DNA of 64,000 bases from an uncultured Flavobacteriaceae bacterium (GTDB lineage Bacteria; Bacteroidota; Bacteroidia; Flavobacteriales; Flavobacteriaceae). Under the pieces are notes generated by a model, which did not search any database, was not told the origin of the DNA, and saw only the letters and a list, made by a program, of their open reading frames with translations. The stretch lies in assembly GCA_947503005.1 (NCBI GenBank), contig CANNCA010000002.1, positions 124,001-188,000 on the forward strand, read 5' to 3'. A program made the position numbers and the translations under genes. Of this stretch, positions 24,172 through 33,521 are shown one piece after another (position 1 is the first letter of the stretch; the number at the start of each line of letters is the position of its first letter).

Positions 24172-25545
24172 CTAGTTTTGAGCAGCATGTTTCGCTACAA
24201 TGGCCAGTTTTTCCTCGATTTCTTCTTTGGGTATCCAGCGTCCTCTCAACATCACTCCCGATATTTCCTTCAGTGCTGCCATATTTTCCAAAGGATTTGA
24301 ATCTAACAAAACTATATCCGCATCCAATCCCTCCTTGATTTCACCGAACGTATCTTCCATGTCAAAATATTTTGCTGGATTTATGGTGCCTGACTCAATA
24401 ATTTCAGCTGGGGTCATTCCAGCTCCGAGCATTCCCTGTACTTCATGATGAATCGAAAAACCGGGTACGTTGAATAATTGAGGTGCATCGGAACCCAACA
24501 GCATCCCATGTCCGTCCTTGTTCAATCGAGCGATGAAAAGTTTACGGATACTATCGAATCTAACCCATTGTTCTTCATTGAAACTTGGATCATTAATGGA
24601 TTCATTTTTACGTATTTTCCAATTTTCCAAAGTGGCCGTAGGCATATATTTCATTTCAGGCTGATTAAGCAGTTCCTCCGAAGTAATCGGCGCAAACCAA
24701 CGTTCGAAGAGACTTTGGGTAGGTACGATCCAGACCTTATTTTCTCTGGCTAGACTTACCAGTTCTTCAACTTTTGAAGTATCTGCTAAGGGCGTGAACG
24801 CATAACCGAAAAATCCATTCTCTGTAGGTTTCACATTGGCCGTTTCTGGAACTAGGCCTTCTAAAAATCCGTCAACATGATCAATTGACGCATATTTACT
24901 TTCTAACGCATGACGAATACCAACATCAACAGGTACATGACCTGCAAAGGAAATGCCTACTTCATTAGCGGTTGTAACCACTTGGTCAAATACCTCTTTT
25001 TGAATTCCGGGGTGGATTTTCAAGAAATCATAGCCTTCTTTTTGATAAGCCGTTACTTTTTCAATAGCTTCTTCTTTTGTTTTAACGGAATTGCCATTCA
25101 AGGATGGACTAGAAGTAAAAATACGGGGGCTTATGATTTTACCTTCTTTGGCAACCTCCCGAAGTGTTAAATGCCCAGGGTGACCAAGCATGCCACGGAT
25201 TGTGGTAATTCCGTTGGCTACATAAAGAAAAAGAACTTCTTCTACACGGTCTGAGTGTGTACTTGGTGGTGGAATATGGGCATGCATTTCCGCAAGGCCG
25301 GGAATCAAGTATTTTCCTGTCCCATCGATGGTCTTCGTATACTTATCGGCATCTTGAATTTCTTCGGAAATGCGTTTTATTTTTCCCGAATCGATTACGA
25401 TTTGTTGATTCGCCAAAAGAGAGCCGTTACGAACATCTATGCTATTTACATTGGAAATCAAAATCGCGGTAGGACTAATCTTTTCTTGAGATTGGCCACA
25501 AGATGCTAAGAGGGCCAGAAGTAAAAGGAAAGCTATATTTTTCAT
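24172..25545 (-). CDS. Amidohydrolase lipoprotein (array member 2)
   Basis: The 457-residue product has a lipobox signal (LLLALLASC, Cys16), so it is lipid-anchored in the envelope. The amidohydrolase barrel shows LIPGLAEMHAHIPPPS (HxH near residue 91), YDFLKIHPG (bridging Lys), ISFAGHVPV, ASIDHVDG and LLGSDAPQLF (catalytic Asp), then the C-terminal KEGLDADIVLLDSNPLENM. It is one of three tandem members that share the same motif order but differ in signal type and loops. The substrate is unknown. The gene runs into the next amidohydrolase with 4 bases between stop and start. Confidence 0.9.
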   Translation of the reverse strand: MKNIAFLLLLALLASCGQSQEKISPTAILISNVNSIDVRNGSLLANQQIVIDSGKIKRISEEIQDADKYTKTIDGTGKYLIPGLAEMHAHIPPPSTHSDRVEEVLFLYVANGITTIRGMLGHPGHLTLREVAKEGKIISPRIFTSSPSLNGNSVKTKEEAIEKVTAYQKEGYDFLKIHPGIQKEVFDQVVTTANEVGISFAGHVPVDVGIRHALESKYASIDHVDGFLEGLVPETANVKPTENGFFGYAFTPLADTSKVEELVSLARENKVWIVPTQSLFERWFAPITSEELLNQPEMKYMPTATLENWKIRKNESINDPSFNEEQWVRFDSIRKLFIARLNKDGHGMLLGSDAPQLFNVPGFSIHHEVQGMLGAGMTPAEIIESGTINPAKYFDMEDTFGEIKEGLDADIVLLDSNPLENMAALKEISGVMLRGRWIPKEEIEEKLAIVAKHAAQN

Positions 25546-25654
25546 CGGATGTTGCTCTTTAGGTGGTGTTTAAAGATAATTATTTTAGTTTTTAGTAGTT
25601 TTTTACATCAATAGTTTCCTCTTTTCAGGGGGAATCTGGTTTTTAGAAAAATAG

Positions 25655-27067
25655 TTATCTCACCAAAGCATCATCCAATAACTTCTGAAGTTCCGCTTTA
25701 TCCAAGATAACATTTCCCTTTATGACAGAAAACACTTTTTGCGTATTGCTAATATCCTCCAACGGATTCGCCTCCAACAAAACCAAATCCGATATTTTGC
25801 CCTCTGCTATTGAACCAATATCAGTATCTTTTTTTAAGAATTTTGAGCCATTAAAGGCAGATGTTCGCAATGCTTCTAGAGGGGGAATTCCCTCTTTGAC
25901 CATTTCTTGTAATTCTTTATGCAGTGAAATACCTGGGTAGGTATAGGAGTTGTACGCACCACTGTCGGATCCTGCCAGTAATTGTACACCAGAATCGTTT
26001 AATGATTTAGTCAATATTCCAAAAAAGCGCTGCAATTCTTTTCGGTCTTTTATTTGTTGCTCTGAAGATTGCATTGCCCTATTGATACGACCCAGGTAGG
26101 TTTTTTTAATTCCGTCGGACACGTATTGTAAATAGGTATCGCTAGTGTGGTCCGTTTCATCTAAATAGCTCAAAGTTGCTCCAATATGCAAGGTAGGGAC
26201 GACAAATACGTTATTCTCCTTTAGGTCTTTGAAGGTTTTTTGAGCGGTCGAATCTTGATAGGTAGTCATCAAAACAGGCATTGCATCCCAAAAACCTATT
26301 TTCTTTTCTACGAGTTGTTGTGTTATTTCTTCTTCCGCGCTAGAACAACCCTTCATAATATAATAAAGATGTTCAATAGCATCAATTCCGGCCCCGATGG
26401 TTTCATCCAGTTCAACAGTGAAAGGCATGTGACCTGATGTAATCAAGTTTCGATTTTCAGCTTCTGATATAGTTTTTAAATAGGTATCCCCAGAAATTCT
26501 GCTGTCGTATAATTTCACGAAGTCCGTTGGAATTGATTGGAGTGAATCCAGTGCTCTTATAATATCTTCTTCAGTCTCAACCTCTAAAGAACCGGCCCAA
26601 GTACCATTAGGGCCGTCTATTTTTGGTCCAGAAGTGAAAATTGTTGGTCCAATTAGTTTTTCAGATGCGATTTGTGCTTTCCATTCCATGACGGAGGTAG
26701 TCAAATCTCCGCCAGCATCCCTAACCGTTGTTATTCCATTGGCAATGAAAAGATTCAGGAAATTCTTATTAGCAGCGATTAAACTGTCGCCACCTCGAAA
26801 ATGAACGTGGTTATCCCAAAAACCTGGTAATATGAACTTTTCGGTGGCATCAATCTTTTCCTTCGCTTCAAAAGATAAACCTGCCGTGGAAGGTAGTATT
26901 TTTTTAATCCTTCCATCGGAAATAAAAATATCCTTTGGCTCAATTTTTCCGGTAATTAAATCGATGGTGCTTCCGTTTAAGATGGCAATATCGAAAGTTT
27001 CTTTTTCCTCAGAAGAACAGCCCTGAATGAAAATTAGGTAAAACAGTACGGGATAAATCTTGTGCAT
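25655..27067 (-). CDS. Amidohydrolase lipoprotein (array member 1)
   Basis: The 470-residue protein starts with a lipobox signal (LFYLIFIQGC, Cys17). Amidohydrolase motifs: FILPGFWDNHVHFRGGD (HxH near residue 86), DFVKLYDSR, LITSGHMPF, DAIEHLYYIM and QLLAGSDSGAY, with KISDLVLLEANPLEDI at the end. It resembles array member 2 more than member 3 (shared ITTVRDAGG/ITTIRG block, NPLEN/NPLED). A 109-base gap to member 2 could carry a second promoter. All three should act in the periplasm or at the outer surface, perhaps on amides or peptides from the environment. Confidence 0.9.
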   Translation of the reverse strand: MHKIYPVLFYLIFIQGCSSEEKETFDIAILNGSTIDLITGKIEPKDIFISDGRIKKILPSTAGLSFEAKEKIDATEKFILPGFWDNHVHFRGGDSLIAANKNFLNLFIANGITTVRDAGGDLTTSVMEWKAQIASEKLIGPTIFTSGPKIDGPNGTWAGSLEVETEEDIIRALDSLQSIPTDFVKLYDSRISGDTYLKTISEAENRNLITSGHMPFTVELDETIGAGIDAIEHLYYIMKGCSSAEEEITQQLVEKKIGFWDAMPVLMTTYQDSTAQKTFKDLKENNVFVVPTLHIGATLSYLDETDHTSDTYLQYVSDGIKKTYLGRINRAMQSSEQQIKDRKELQRFFGILTKSLNDSGVQLLAGSDSGAYNSYTYPGISLHKELQEMVKEGIPPLEALRTSAFNGSKFLKKDTDIGSIAEGKISDLVLLEANPLEDISNTQKVFSVIKGNVILDKAELQKLLDDALVR

Positions 27068-27101
27068 AGGATTGGATTGTTCCCCGAAAAATACAGAATA
27101 C

Positions 27102-27869
27102 TTACCGATTTAGCATTCTGCGAATGGCAATAAATACAAGTACAAAAGCGGAATATCCAATGAAGAACGGAATTACGAAATCTGCTAATCCTATCGCTAA
27201 CATTAGCCCAATAAGGAGTAATTGGAAGCCCAAACCAAAGGTTGAAACAACAGTCATAAACCAATTCGGGAGGTTTTTGGCCCGTACGGCATCACGATCT
27301 ATTCGGTAAATAATCCAATCAAATATTCCGTAAAATAAAGTGTACAGACGAAAAAGAACATTGACATTTTTTTGCTTCTCGCCTTTTAAGGCTTTTGGCG
27401 TTTTATTTTCAAAAATGCGACTTGTGGTATCGCCCTTGTATTTATTTCTTAAGATTACGTAATAGTAATTGTAGAGTGTGCCTTGCAATTGAATACCTAA
27501 AAAGGCCAAAACGGTAAGCAACAAGGAGCCATCGGTAACGTACCAAATAGTTACTAAGATCAATAGGTTAAGAATGATGTCGGAGACCGAGTCTAAATAC
27601 CTTCCGGTATGCGAAGGCGTATTTTTAACTCGGGCCAATTCTCCGTCCGCTGCATCCAAAATAGACTTGAGAACCAAGAAAAAAGCAGCTGCCCAGTAAT
27701 AGTGATGTAGTATACAAGCGATTGCTATTAGGCCAGAAATCACAAAGGCTATGGTTACGTGAATCGGTGTAAAAGCGGTGTTCTTTAATGAATTCGCGAT
27801 GATTCTTGCGAAAGGTCTGCCGTAATCGGATAAGTCCAAGAATTGATTCTGCTTGGGTAATTTTGACAT
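27102..27869 (-). CDS. CDP-alcohol phosphatidyltransferase family protein
   Basis: I chose ATG at 27869 (255 residues); the longer frame to 27923 adds 18 residues with no family likeness. The active-site motif is complete: DAADGELARVKNTPSHTGRYLDSVSD fits D-x2-D-G-x2-A-R-x8-G-x3-D-x3-D at about residues 75-100, binding Mg and CDP. Around it are about six membrane helices. The enzyme should transfer a phosphoalcohol from a CDP-linked donor to an alcohol acceptor in phospholipid or related synthesis; the acceptor cannot be told from the sequence. It shares a divergent promoter region with the MFS carrier gene at 28097. Confidence 0.92.
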   Translation of the reverse strand: MSKLPKQNQFLDLSDYGRPFARIIANSLKNTAFTPIHVTIAFVISGLIAIACILHHYYWAAAFFLVLKSILDAADGELARVKNTPSHTGRYLDSVSDIILNLLILVTIWYVTDGSLLLTVLAFLGIQLQGTLYNYYYVILRNKYKGDTTSRIFENKTPKALKGEKQKNVNVLFRLYTLFYGIFDWIIYRIDRDAVRAKNLPNWFMTVVSTFGLGFQLLLIGLMLAIGLADFVIPFFIGYSAFVLVFIAIRRMLNR

Positions 27870-28096
27870 TGAAATCAAGCTTTGGAAGAAAACCGGTAAC
27901 GGAAACACGATGGCCCGGTACACTTCGCAAAACTTTGTGTAAAGATAAGGTTTAATTGATTATTTGTAAACGGTTGAGTTGCTATTTGGTGATTGCTTTG
28001 CGTTCTTTTGGGTAAAGATACAAGTTCTTCGACAAGGTGTATTTTCAAATGTCGCCTCTTTTCAGATTCCATCCGTTCTTAGTACCTTTCGAAAAT

Positions 28097-29353
28097 ATGC
28101 AGAAATCCGCTCCATGGTATTATCTCACGCTGTTGATTTTGGCCGGCGAAGCTGTATTTATATTGCCCTTTATGTTGCCTCGTGTTTTTAGGCCCACCGT
28201 TTTGGATGTTTTTCAAATGACCAATGTGGAGTGGGGTTTAAGTGCTGCTGTATATGGAATTGTTGCTATGATTTCATATCCTTTTGGAGGAATTTTAGCT
28301 GACATTTATCCACCCCGTAAGTTGATGGCGGTAGCACTATGGATGACCGCCCTCGGTGGTCTCGTGTTCGCTTTATTCCCCAGTTTAGAAGTGTTACAAG
28401 TTTTGTTTGGCTACTGGGGCTTTACGACTATTTTTTTGTTTTGGGCTCCAATGATTAAAGCAACCAGAGTCTGGGGAGGCACAACTTCACAAGGAAAAGC
28501 CTTCGGCCTATTGGATGGCGGACGTGGACTTACCGGGGCACTTTTTGGATTGCTCGGGGTATTCATTTATTCACAATTTATTTCTGAAAATGTTGAAACC
28601 GCTTCGCTTTTGGAAAAGCAGGAAGCTTTTAAATATGTTATCTACTGTTCGTCTTTAATTATCGCAACAATTGGGGCTTTGACTTGGTTCTTTCTGAAGT
28701 CGGGGATCGATGAACGGGAAATTATTTTGCAAAAAATATCGGTTAAACAAATTGGTGAAGTACTAAAACTACCATCCGTTTGGTTGTTGATGATCATTAT
28801 TCTCTGCGCCTATGTGGGTTACAAAATCACGGATATCGTATCACAATATGCCAATGAGGTGATGTTGTATGATGAGGTGAAATCGGCACAAGTCGGAACT
28901 TTCTTCCAATTTTTAAGACCTACAACGGGCATTTTGGTAGGGCTGATCGTGGATCGTTACAAAATTACACTATGGTTGATTTTAAGTTTTTTGGCCTGTA
29001 CCATAGGTGGTATTCTTTTCGCCAGTGGTAGTATTGGTCCCTCTTCAACAGCGCTTTTCTTTCTTTCTGTAGTAATAATCGCGACAGGTGTTTATGCGGC
29101 TCGTGCACTGTACTTTGCGGTTATGCAGACAGGACAGATTCCTTTGGTATTAACAGGAACGGCCGTTGGTTTAATTTCTTTAGTAGGATATACTCCTGAT
29201 ATTTTTGCCTCAGCGACCTTTGGATATCTCTTGGATGCAAACCCTGGGGAAAGAGGGCATCAAAATGTTTTTTGGATGTTGACGGGATTTGCCCTAGTTG
29301 GGGGAACCGCTGCCCTGATATATCATCGCTTGTACGGGAAAAGGGAAATGTGA
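28097..29353 (+). CDS. MFS transporter
   Basis: I chose ATG at 28097 (418 residues, MQKSAPWYYLTLLILAGEAVFI); the ORF extends upstream but without conserved sequence. Twelve hydrophobic helices are arranged in two halves, with the cytoplasmic loop-2 signature GGILADIYPPRKLMAVALW and its counterpart VGLIVDRYKITLWL in the second half. The sequence recalls the YihN/organophosphate-type branch of the major facilitator superfamily, but the substrate cannot be assigned. Upstream lies the divergent CDP-alcohol phosphotransferase gene. It ends 5 bases before the convergent YdeI gene. Confidence 0.88.
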   Translation: MQKSAPWYYLTLLILAGEAVFILPFMLPRVFRPTVLDVFQMTNVEWGLSAAVYGIVAMISYPFGGILADIYPPRKLMAVALWMTALGGLVFALFPSLEVLQVLFGYWGFTTIFLFWAPMIKATRVWGGTTSQGKAFGLLDGGRGLTGALFGLLGVFIYSQFISENVETASLLEKQEAFKYVIYCSSLIIATIGALTWFFLKSGIDEREIILQKISVKQIGEVLKLPSVWLLMIIILCAYVGYKITDIVSQYANEVMLYDEVKSAQVGTFFQFLRPTTGILVGLIVDRYKITLWLILSFLACTIGGILFASGSIGPSSTALFFLSVVIIATGVYAARALYFAVMQTGQIPLVLTGTAVGLISLVGYTPDIFASATFGYLLDANPGERGHQNVFWMLTGFALVGGTAALIYHRLYGKREM

Positions 29354-29358
29354 GTCTG

Positions 29359-29937
29359 CTATCGGCCCGTGTATCTAGCCTTGACGTTCCTCGAACAAAG
29401 CTCAACTATTTCCGCAATTCTTTTTTGCCTTGTATCCTCGCGCTTCGCTTGGTTCAAATAGTACAAATAGCTTTTGCGTTGCCCACGCGTAAAGTTTTTA
29501 TAGTTTGAAAATGCTTTTGGATTTTTATCGAATGCCTTTTGCAAATCTTCTGGTATTATTCCGTTTTCAACATCATCCAAAGCAGTCCAAGAACCGTTCT
29601 TTTTGGCAGCGGCAATTGATTTCAATCCGCTTTTATGCATCAATCCGCTTTTATTGAGCTCTTTGATATGGTTCTTATTTACTTTACTCCAAACGCTTTT
29701 TGGTTTTCTCGGGCAGAAGTATTGTCTTCTTTTACCGTTCCCAAGGCTTTTTACGGTACTATCTATCCAGCCATAACAAAGGGCGACTCTTACGGCATCT
29801 TCCCAACGCATACTATCATTTTGGTGTTCGATTTTATAAAAAATAAGATAGATGCCGGTTCCTTGCCCGTGGTTTTCATGGAGCCATTCACGCCATTGCA
29901 AGTCTTTCTTGAAATAATATTCTTGAATTTCGCTCAC
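29359..29937 (-). CDS. YdeI/OmpD-associated family protein
   Basis: The 192-residue protein has the complete pattern of the YdeI/bacteriocin-protection group: YYFKKDLQWREWLHENH at the N-terminus, GIYLIFYKI, SMRWEDAVRVALCYGWIDSTVKSL (about residues 42-65), FCPRKPKSVWSKVNKNHI, and a C-terminal helical stretch with FSNYKNFTRGQRKSYLYYLNQAKREDTRQKRI. No enzyme activity is established; proteins of this type are soluble and associated with stress or antimicrobial tolerance. It is convergent with the MFS gene and unrelated in position to the other YdeI gene at 15782. Confidence 0.88.
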   Translation of the reverse strand: MSEIQEYYFKKDLQWREWLHENHGQGTGIYLIFYKIEHQNDSMRWEDAVRVALCYGWIDSTVKSLGNGKRRQYFCPRKPKSVWSKVNKNHIKELNKSGLMHKSGLKSIAAAKKNGSWTALDDVENGIIPEDLQKAFDKNPKAFSNYKNFTRGQRKSYLYYLNQAKREDTRQKRIAEIVELCSRNVKARYTGR

Positions 29938-29992
29938 GTATTTAGAACTTTCTTTTCAATTTTATTAAAAATAATGTTTTCCAACGGATGTT

Positions 29993-30025
29993 TTTGGCAA
30001 ATTGACAGGCTTTAGTGTATTTTTA
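29993..30025 (+). promoter_or_regulatory. Candidate promoter of the ThuA/sugar dehydrogenase gene
   Basis: TTTG at 29993-29996 is followed after 21 bases by TATTTTTA at 30018-30025, one mismatch from TAnnTTTG. The expected transcription start is about 25 bases upstream of the ATG at 30056, which supports that start over the in-frame codon at 30002. Confidence 0.45.
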
Positions 30026-30055
30026 GAAATTGAACATAACTCAATCTACACATTC

Positions 30056-33000
30056 ATGAAAAAAATATTTTTAACACTAGTTGTCATTTTCGGATTGGTT
30101 TTGACCAGTTGTGGAGACAAGAAAAGAGAGGGCAAACCGAAAGTGTTGGTCTTTTCAAAAACCATGGGTTTTAAACATGCTTCCATTCCCGCGGGTATTG
30201 CAGCTATTGAAAAATTAGGTTCGGAAAATGAATTTGAAGTAGACACGACCAAAAATGCCGACCTATTCAATGAGGAAAACTTACAAAAGTATTCTGCCAT
30301 AGTTTTTCTAAGCACTACGATGAATGTGCTCGACCATAACCAAGAAGCCGCTTTTGAAAGATATATTCAAGCTGGTGGGGGTTACGTTGGTATTCACGCC
30401 GCCGCAGACTGTGAATACGATTGGGGTTGGTATAACAAATTAGTAGGTGCGCAGTTTTTGAGCCATCCTGCCGGAACACCAGAAGCTGATTTTATTATTA
30501 ATGATAATAGCTTTATCGCTACGAAGCATTTTACCGATTCCGTATGGCACCGGTCTGATGAAATCTATAATTACAAAAGAATCAATCCTGATGTGAACGT
30601 GTTGATGACCGTTGACGAATCTACATATGAAGGTGGTGCAAACGGTGATTACCACCCCTTTGCATGGTATCATGAGTTCGATGGGGGTAGGGCTTTTTAT
30701 ACAGGTGCCGGTCATACCGATGAAAGTTATTCCGAAGAACCTTTTTTAAAACACATCTTGGGAGGAATTCAATATGCCATAGGCGAGAACCTGAAATTGG
30801 ATTATGCGAAGGCAACAACTCAAATACCACCTGAAATCGACCGTTTCTCAAAAATTACGCTGACAGAGGGTAAATTCTTTGAGCCAACTGAAATGGCCAT
30901 TCTTCAGAACAATGATGTACTAATTTCACAACGTAGGGGAGAGGTGATGCTTTATAGTGCCGAAACCAATGAGTTGAAAGAGATTGCTAAACTTGATGTG
31001 TACGCAAAAACACTGAACACCCCGGGTGTCAATGCGGAAGAGGGTTTGATGGGATTGCAGAAAGATCCGAATTACGAAACTAATAATTGGATCTATGTTT
31101 ATTACGCCCCATCTGGCGACGAATCTGTGAACCGATTGTCACGCTTTAAATACAAAGATGGTGTTTGGGACATGGATTCTGAACAAAAAATTCTGGATGT
31201 GAACTCAGATCGCGAGATTTGTTGTCATACAGGCGGTTCCATTGCGTTTGGTGGCGACGGACTCCTCTATCTTTCTACTGGTGACAATTCCACTCCTTTC
31301 AACGAGAAGAATGTAAAATATATCAATAGTGGCTATGCGCCATTAAATGATATTCCCGGTCATAGCCAATATGATGCGAGACGGTCTTCGGGAAATACGA
31401 ACGATTTACGAGGAAAAATTCTACGTATAAAAGTGAACGAAGATGGCAGCTATGCTATTCCTGAAGGAAATCTTTTCGCCGAAGGAACGGATAAAACAAG
31501 ACCAGAAATATATACCATGGGTCACCGCAACCCATATCGTATTTCGGTAGATCCAAAGAGAGGATATTTGTATTGGGGCGATGTTGGGCCTGATGCTCGG
31601 GTTGATAGTTTAGAAACCCGAGGGCCACGGGGTTATGATGAAATGAACCAAGCCCGAGAGGCAGGTAACTTTGGCTGGCCGCTGTTTATTGGTGACAACA
31701 AGCCCTATGTGGCCTATAATTATGAAACAGGGGAAAGTGGTGAAGCATTCAATCCTGAAAAACCCATCAATAATTCAAGAAACAATACAGGTTTGACTGA
31801 ATTACCTCCTGCGCAGCCTGCGTATGTATTTTATCCTTATGTGGAAACCTCTGAATTTCCACAAGTAGAAACTGGAGGTCGAAATGCGATGGCTGGCCCA
31901 ACGTACTATTCTGACATGTATCCGAATGGCGGAGGACTACCCTCTTACTATAATGGAAAAGTAATTATTTACGATTGGATGCGTGGATGGATGAAAGCCA
32001 TAACACTATTTGAAGATGGAAGTTTCAATAAAATGGAACCTTTTGCATCGGACATAGAAGTAAACAATCTGATCGATATGGAAATGGGTCCTGATGGCCG
32101 CATATACCTCTTGGAATATGGAAGTGGGTGGTTTCAACAGAATGACAATTCTGGTTTGAGCTATGTGGAATTTAACGGTGGCAATCGTCCACCGGTTATC
32201 GATAATATGATTGTTGACAAGACTTCGGGCAAATTACCTTTGGCTATTACGGCCAAAGTAGAAGCTCACGATAGGGAGAAAGATGCCGTACGTTATGTAT
32301 GGGATTTAGGAGATGGAGAAACCAAGGAAACTACTGAACCGCAAATTTCCCATACCTATGATAAGGCGGGTGAATACAAAGTTTCCGTAGAAGTTATAGA
32401 TGCAGAAGGTAAATCGGCTACCAGTGCTGCCACTGGCGTGGTTGCTGGCAATTCAAGACCTGAGGTGGCAATAACTGTTACGGGCGGAAACACTTCTTTT
32501 TATGTGCCAGGCCAAAATGTGAATTATGAAGTTTCGGTAACCGATGAAGAAGGTGGGGAAATCGACCCGGCCAACATTTATGTTTCCGTCGATTATTTAG
32601 AAGGAATGGACAAAGTCGCCATGTCACTAGGCCATCAACAAGTTTCTGCCGCAGTTACCGGTAAAGCCTTGACTGAATCTATGGATTGCAAGACTTGTCA
32701 TAAAGAAGCTTCCGCATCTATTGGGCCCAATTATATGGATGTTTCGAAGAAATATAAAGGAGACCGCGATGCGATGGCCTATTTACGAAAGAAAATAGTG
32801 GAAGGCGGTACAGGTGTTTGGGGCGAGGTGATGATGCCGGCACACCCCAATGTAACCGCTGATGAATCACGGCAAATTGCTTCCTATATTATATCTCTTG
32901 CAGACGGAGGACAAAGAAGCAAACCTTCGCTGCCTCCGAAAGGCTCGGTCAAGGCAGAGGCAAATTCTCCGGGCAATTTGATGGTCTTGACGGCCAGTTA

Positions 33001-33454
33001 TACCGATAGTGGGGCAGAAGGAGCAATTCCATTAACCGGTTCGAATTCCGTTGCCCTGCAGAGCAACACTGTGCGCTTTTCAGATAAAACCGTTTCTCAA
33101 GATATGATGGCCGTTACTTTCGGAGGTCAAGACCTGCTTGTTCTTAATGGACCGAAAGGATGGTTTCAATTGGATGATATCGATCTCACCGGTGTCAATG
33201 TAGTTGTTTTAGGTGCGGGATGGCAAGAAGCACCGAAAGTAGGTTATAACTTTGATATACGCGTTGGTGGTCCCGATGGAGAGATAATCGGTAAAGGAAC
33301 AATGTCGCCGCCACCTGCGGGTACTCCGGGTACGGCAATTGCAATTCCGTTCACGAAGAAACCCACTGGTAAGCAAACACTATATATCACCGGGGCCGTA
33401 GAGGAAGGAAAAGAGCCTGCAATGGTTGCGTTAATGAACGCTACCTTTAACTAA
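30056..33454 (+). CDS. ThuA-PQQ-type sugar dehydrogenase-PKD-cytochrome c fusion lipoprotein
   Basis: The 1132-residue protein has a lipobox signal (FGLVLTSC, Cys19) and several domains. Residues about 28-250 are ThuA-like (VLVFSKTMGFKHASIPAG, GGYVGIHAAADCEYDW, YTGAGHTDESY). About 260-690 is a six-bladed glucose/sorbosone dehydrogenase-type propeller (GLMGLQKDPNYETNNWIYVYYA, HTGGSIAFGGDGLLYLSTGDN, MGHRNPYRISVDPKRGYLYWGDVGPDA). About 700-790 is a PKD domain (RYVWDLGDGE, SHTYDKAGEYKVSVEV). A haem-binding CKTCH at about 878-882 with MMPAHPN as Met ligand region marks a cytochrome c. A beta-rich carbohydrate-binding-like domain ends the chain. The order suggests that electrons from sugar oxidation pass to the haem. 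It ends at a strong terminator. Confidence 0.92.
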   Translation: MKKIFLTLVVIFGLVLTSCGDKKREGKPKVLVFSKTMGFKHASIPAGIAAIEKLGSENEFEVDTTKNADLFNEENLQKYSAIVFLSTTMNVLDHNQEAAFERYIQAGGGYVGIHAAADCEYDWGWYNKLVGAQFLSHPAGTPEADFIINDNSFIATKHFTDSVWHRSDEIYNYKRINPDVNVLMTVDESTYEGGANGDYHPFAWYHEFDGGRAFYTGAGHTDESYSEEPFLKHILGGIQYAIGENLKLDYAKATTQIPPEIDRFSKITLTEGKFFEPTEMAILQNNDVLISQRRGEVMLYSAETNELKEIAKLDVYAKTLNTPGVNAEEGLMGLQKDPNYETNNWIYVYYAPSGDESVNRLSRFKYKDGVWDMDSEQKILDVNSDREICCHTGGSIAFGGDGLLYLSTGDNSTPFNEKNVKYINSGYAPLNDIPGHSQYDARRSSGNTNDLRGKILRIKVNEDGSYAIPEGNLFAEGTDKTRPEIYTMGHRNPYRISVDPKRGYLYWGDVGPDARVDSLETRGPRGYDEMNQAREAGNFGWPLFIGDNKPYVAYNYETGESGEAFNPEKPINNSRNNTGLTELPPAQPAYVFYPYVETSEFPQVETGGRNAMAGPTYYSDMYPNGGGLPSYYNGKVIIYDWMRGWMKAITLFEDGSFNKMEPFASDIEVNNLIDMEMGPDGRIYLLEYGSGWFQQNDNSGLSYVEFNGGNRPPVIDNMIVDKTSGKLPLAITAKVEAHDREKDAVRYVWDLGDGETKETTEPQISHTYDKAGEYKVSVEVIDAEGKSATSAATGVVAGNSRPEVAITVTGGNTSFYVPGQNVNYEVSVTDEEGGEIDPANIYVSVDYLEGMDKVAMSLGHQQVSAAVTGKALTESMDCKTCHKEASASIGPNYMDVSKKYKGDRDAMAYLRKKIVEGGTGVWGEVMMPAHPNVTADESRQIASYIISLADGGQRSKPSLPPKGSVKAEANSPGNLMVLTASYTDSGAEGAIPLTGSNSVALQSNTVRFSDKTVSQDMMAVTFGGQDLLVLNGPKGWFQLDDIDLTGVNVVVLGAGWQEAPKVGYNFDIRVGGPDGEIIGKGTMSPPPAGTPGTAIAIPFTKKPTGKQTLYITGAVEEGKEPAMVALMNATFN

Positions 33455-33479
33455 TAAAATGATTGATTCAAATTGTAAG

Positions 33480-33508
33480 GCATCCGACAAAAGTCGGATG
33501 CTTTTTTT
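33480..33508 (+). terminator. Strong intrinsic terminator
   Basis: GCATCCGAC (33480-33488) and GTCGGATGC (33493-33501) form a perfect 9-bp stem with an AAAA loop, followed by seven T (33502-33508). It ends the ThuA/dehydrogenase transcript and separates it from the M23 peptidase gene. Confidence 0.9.
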
Positions 33509-33521
33509 ATTTTAGCCCATA

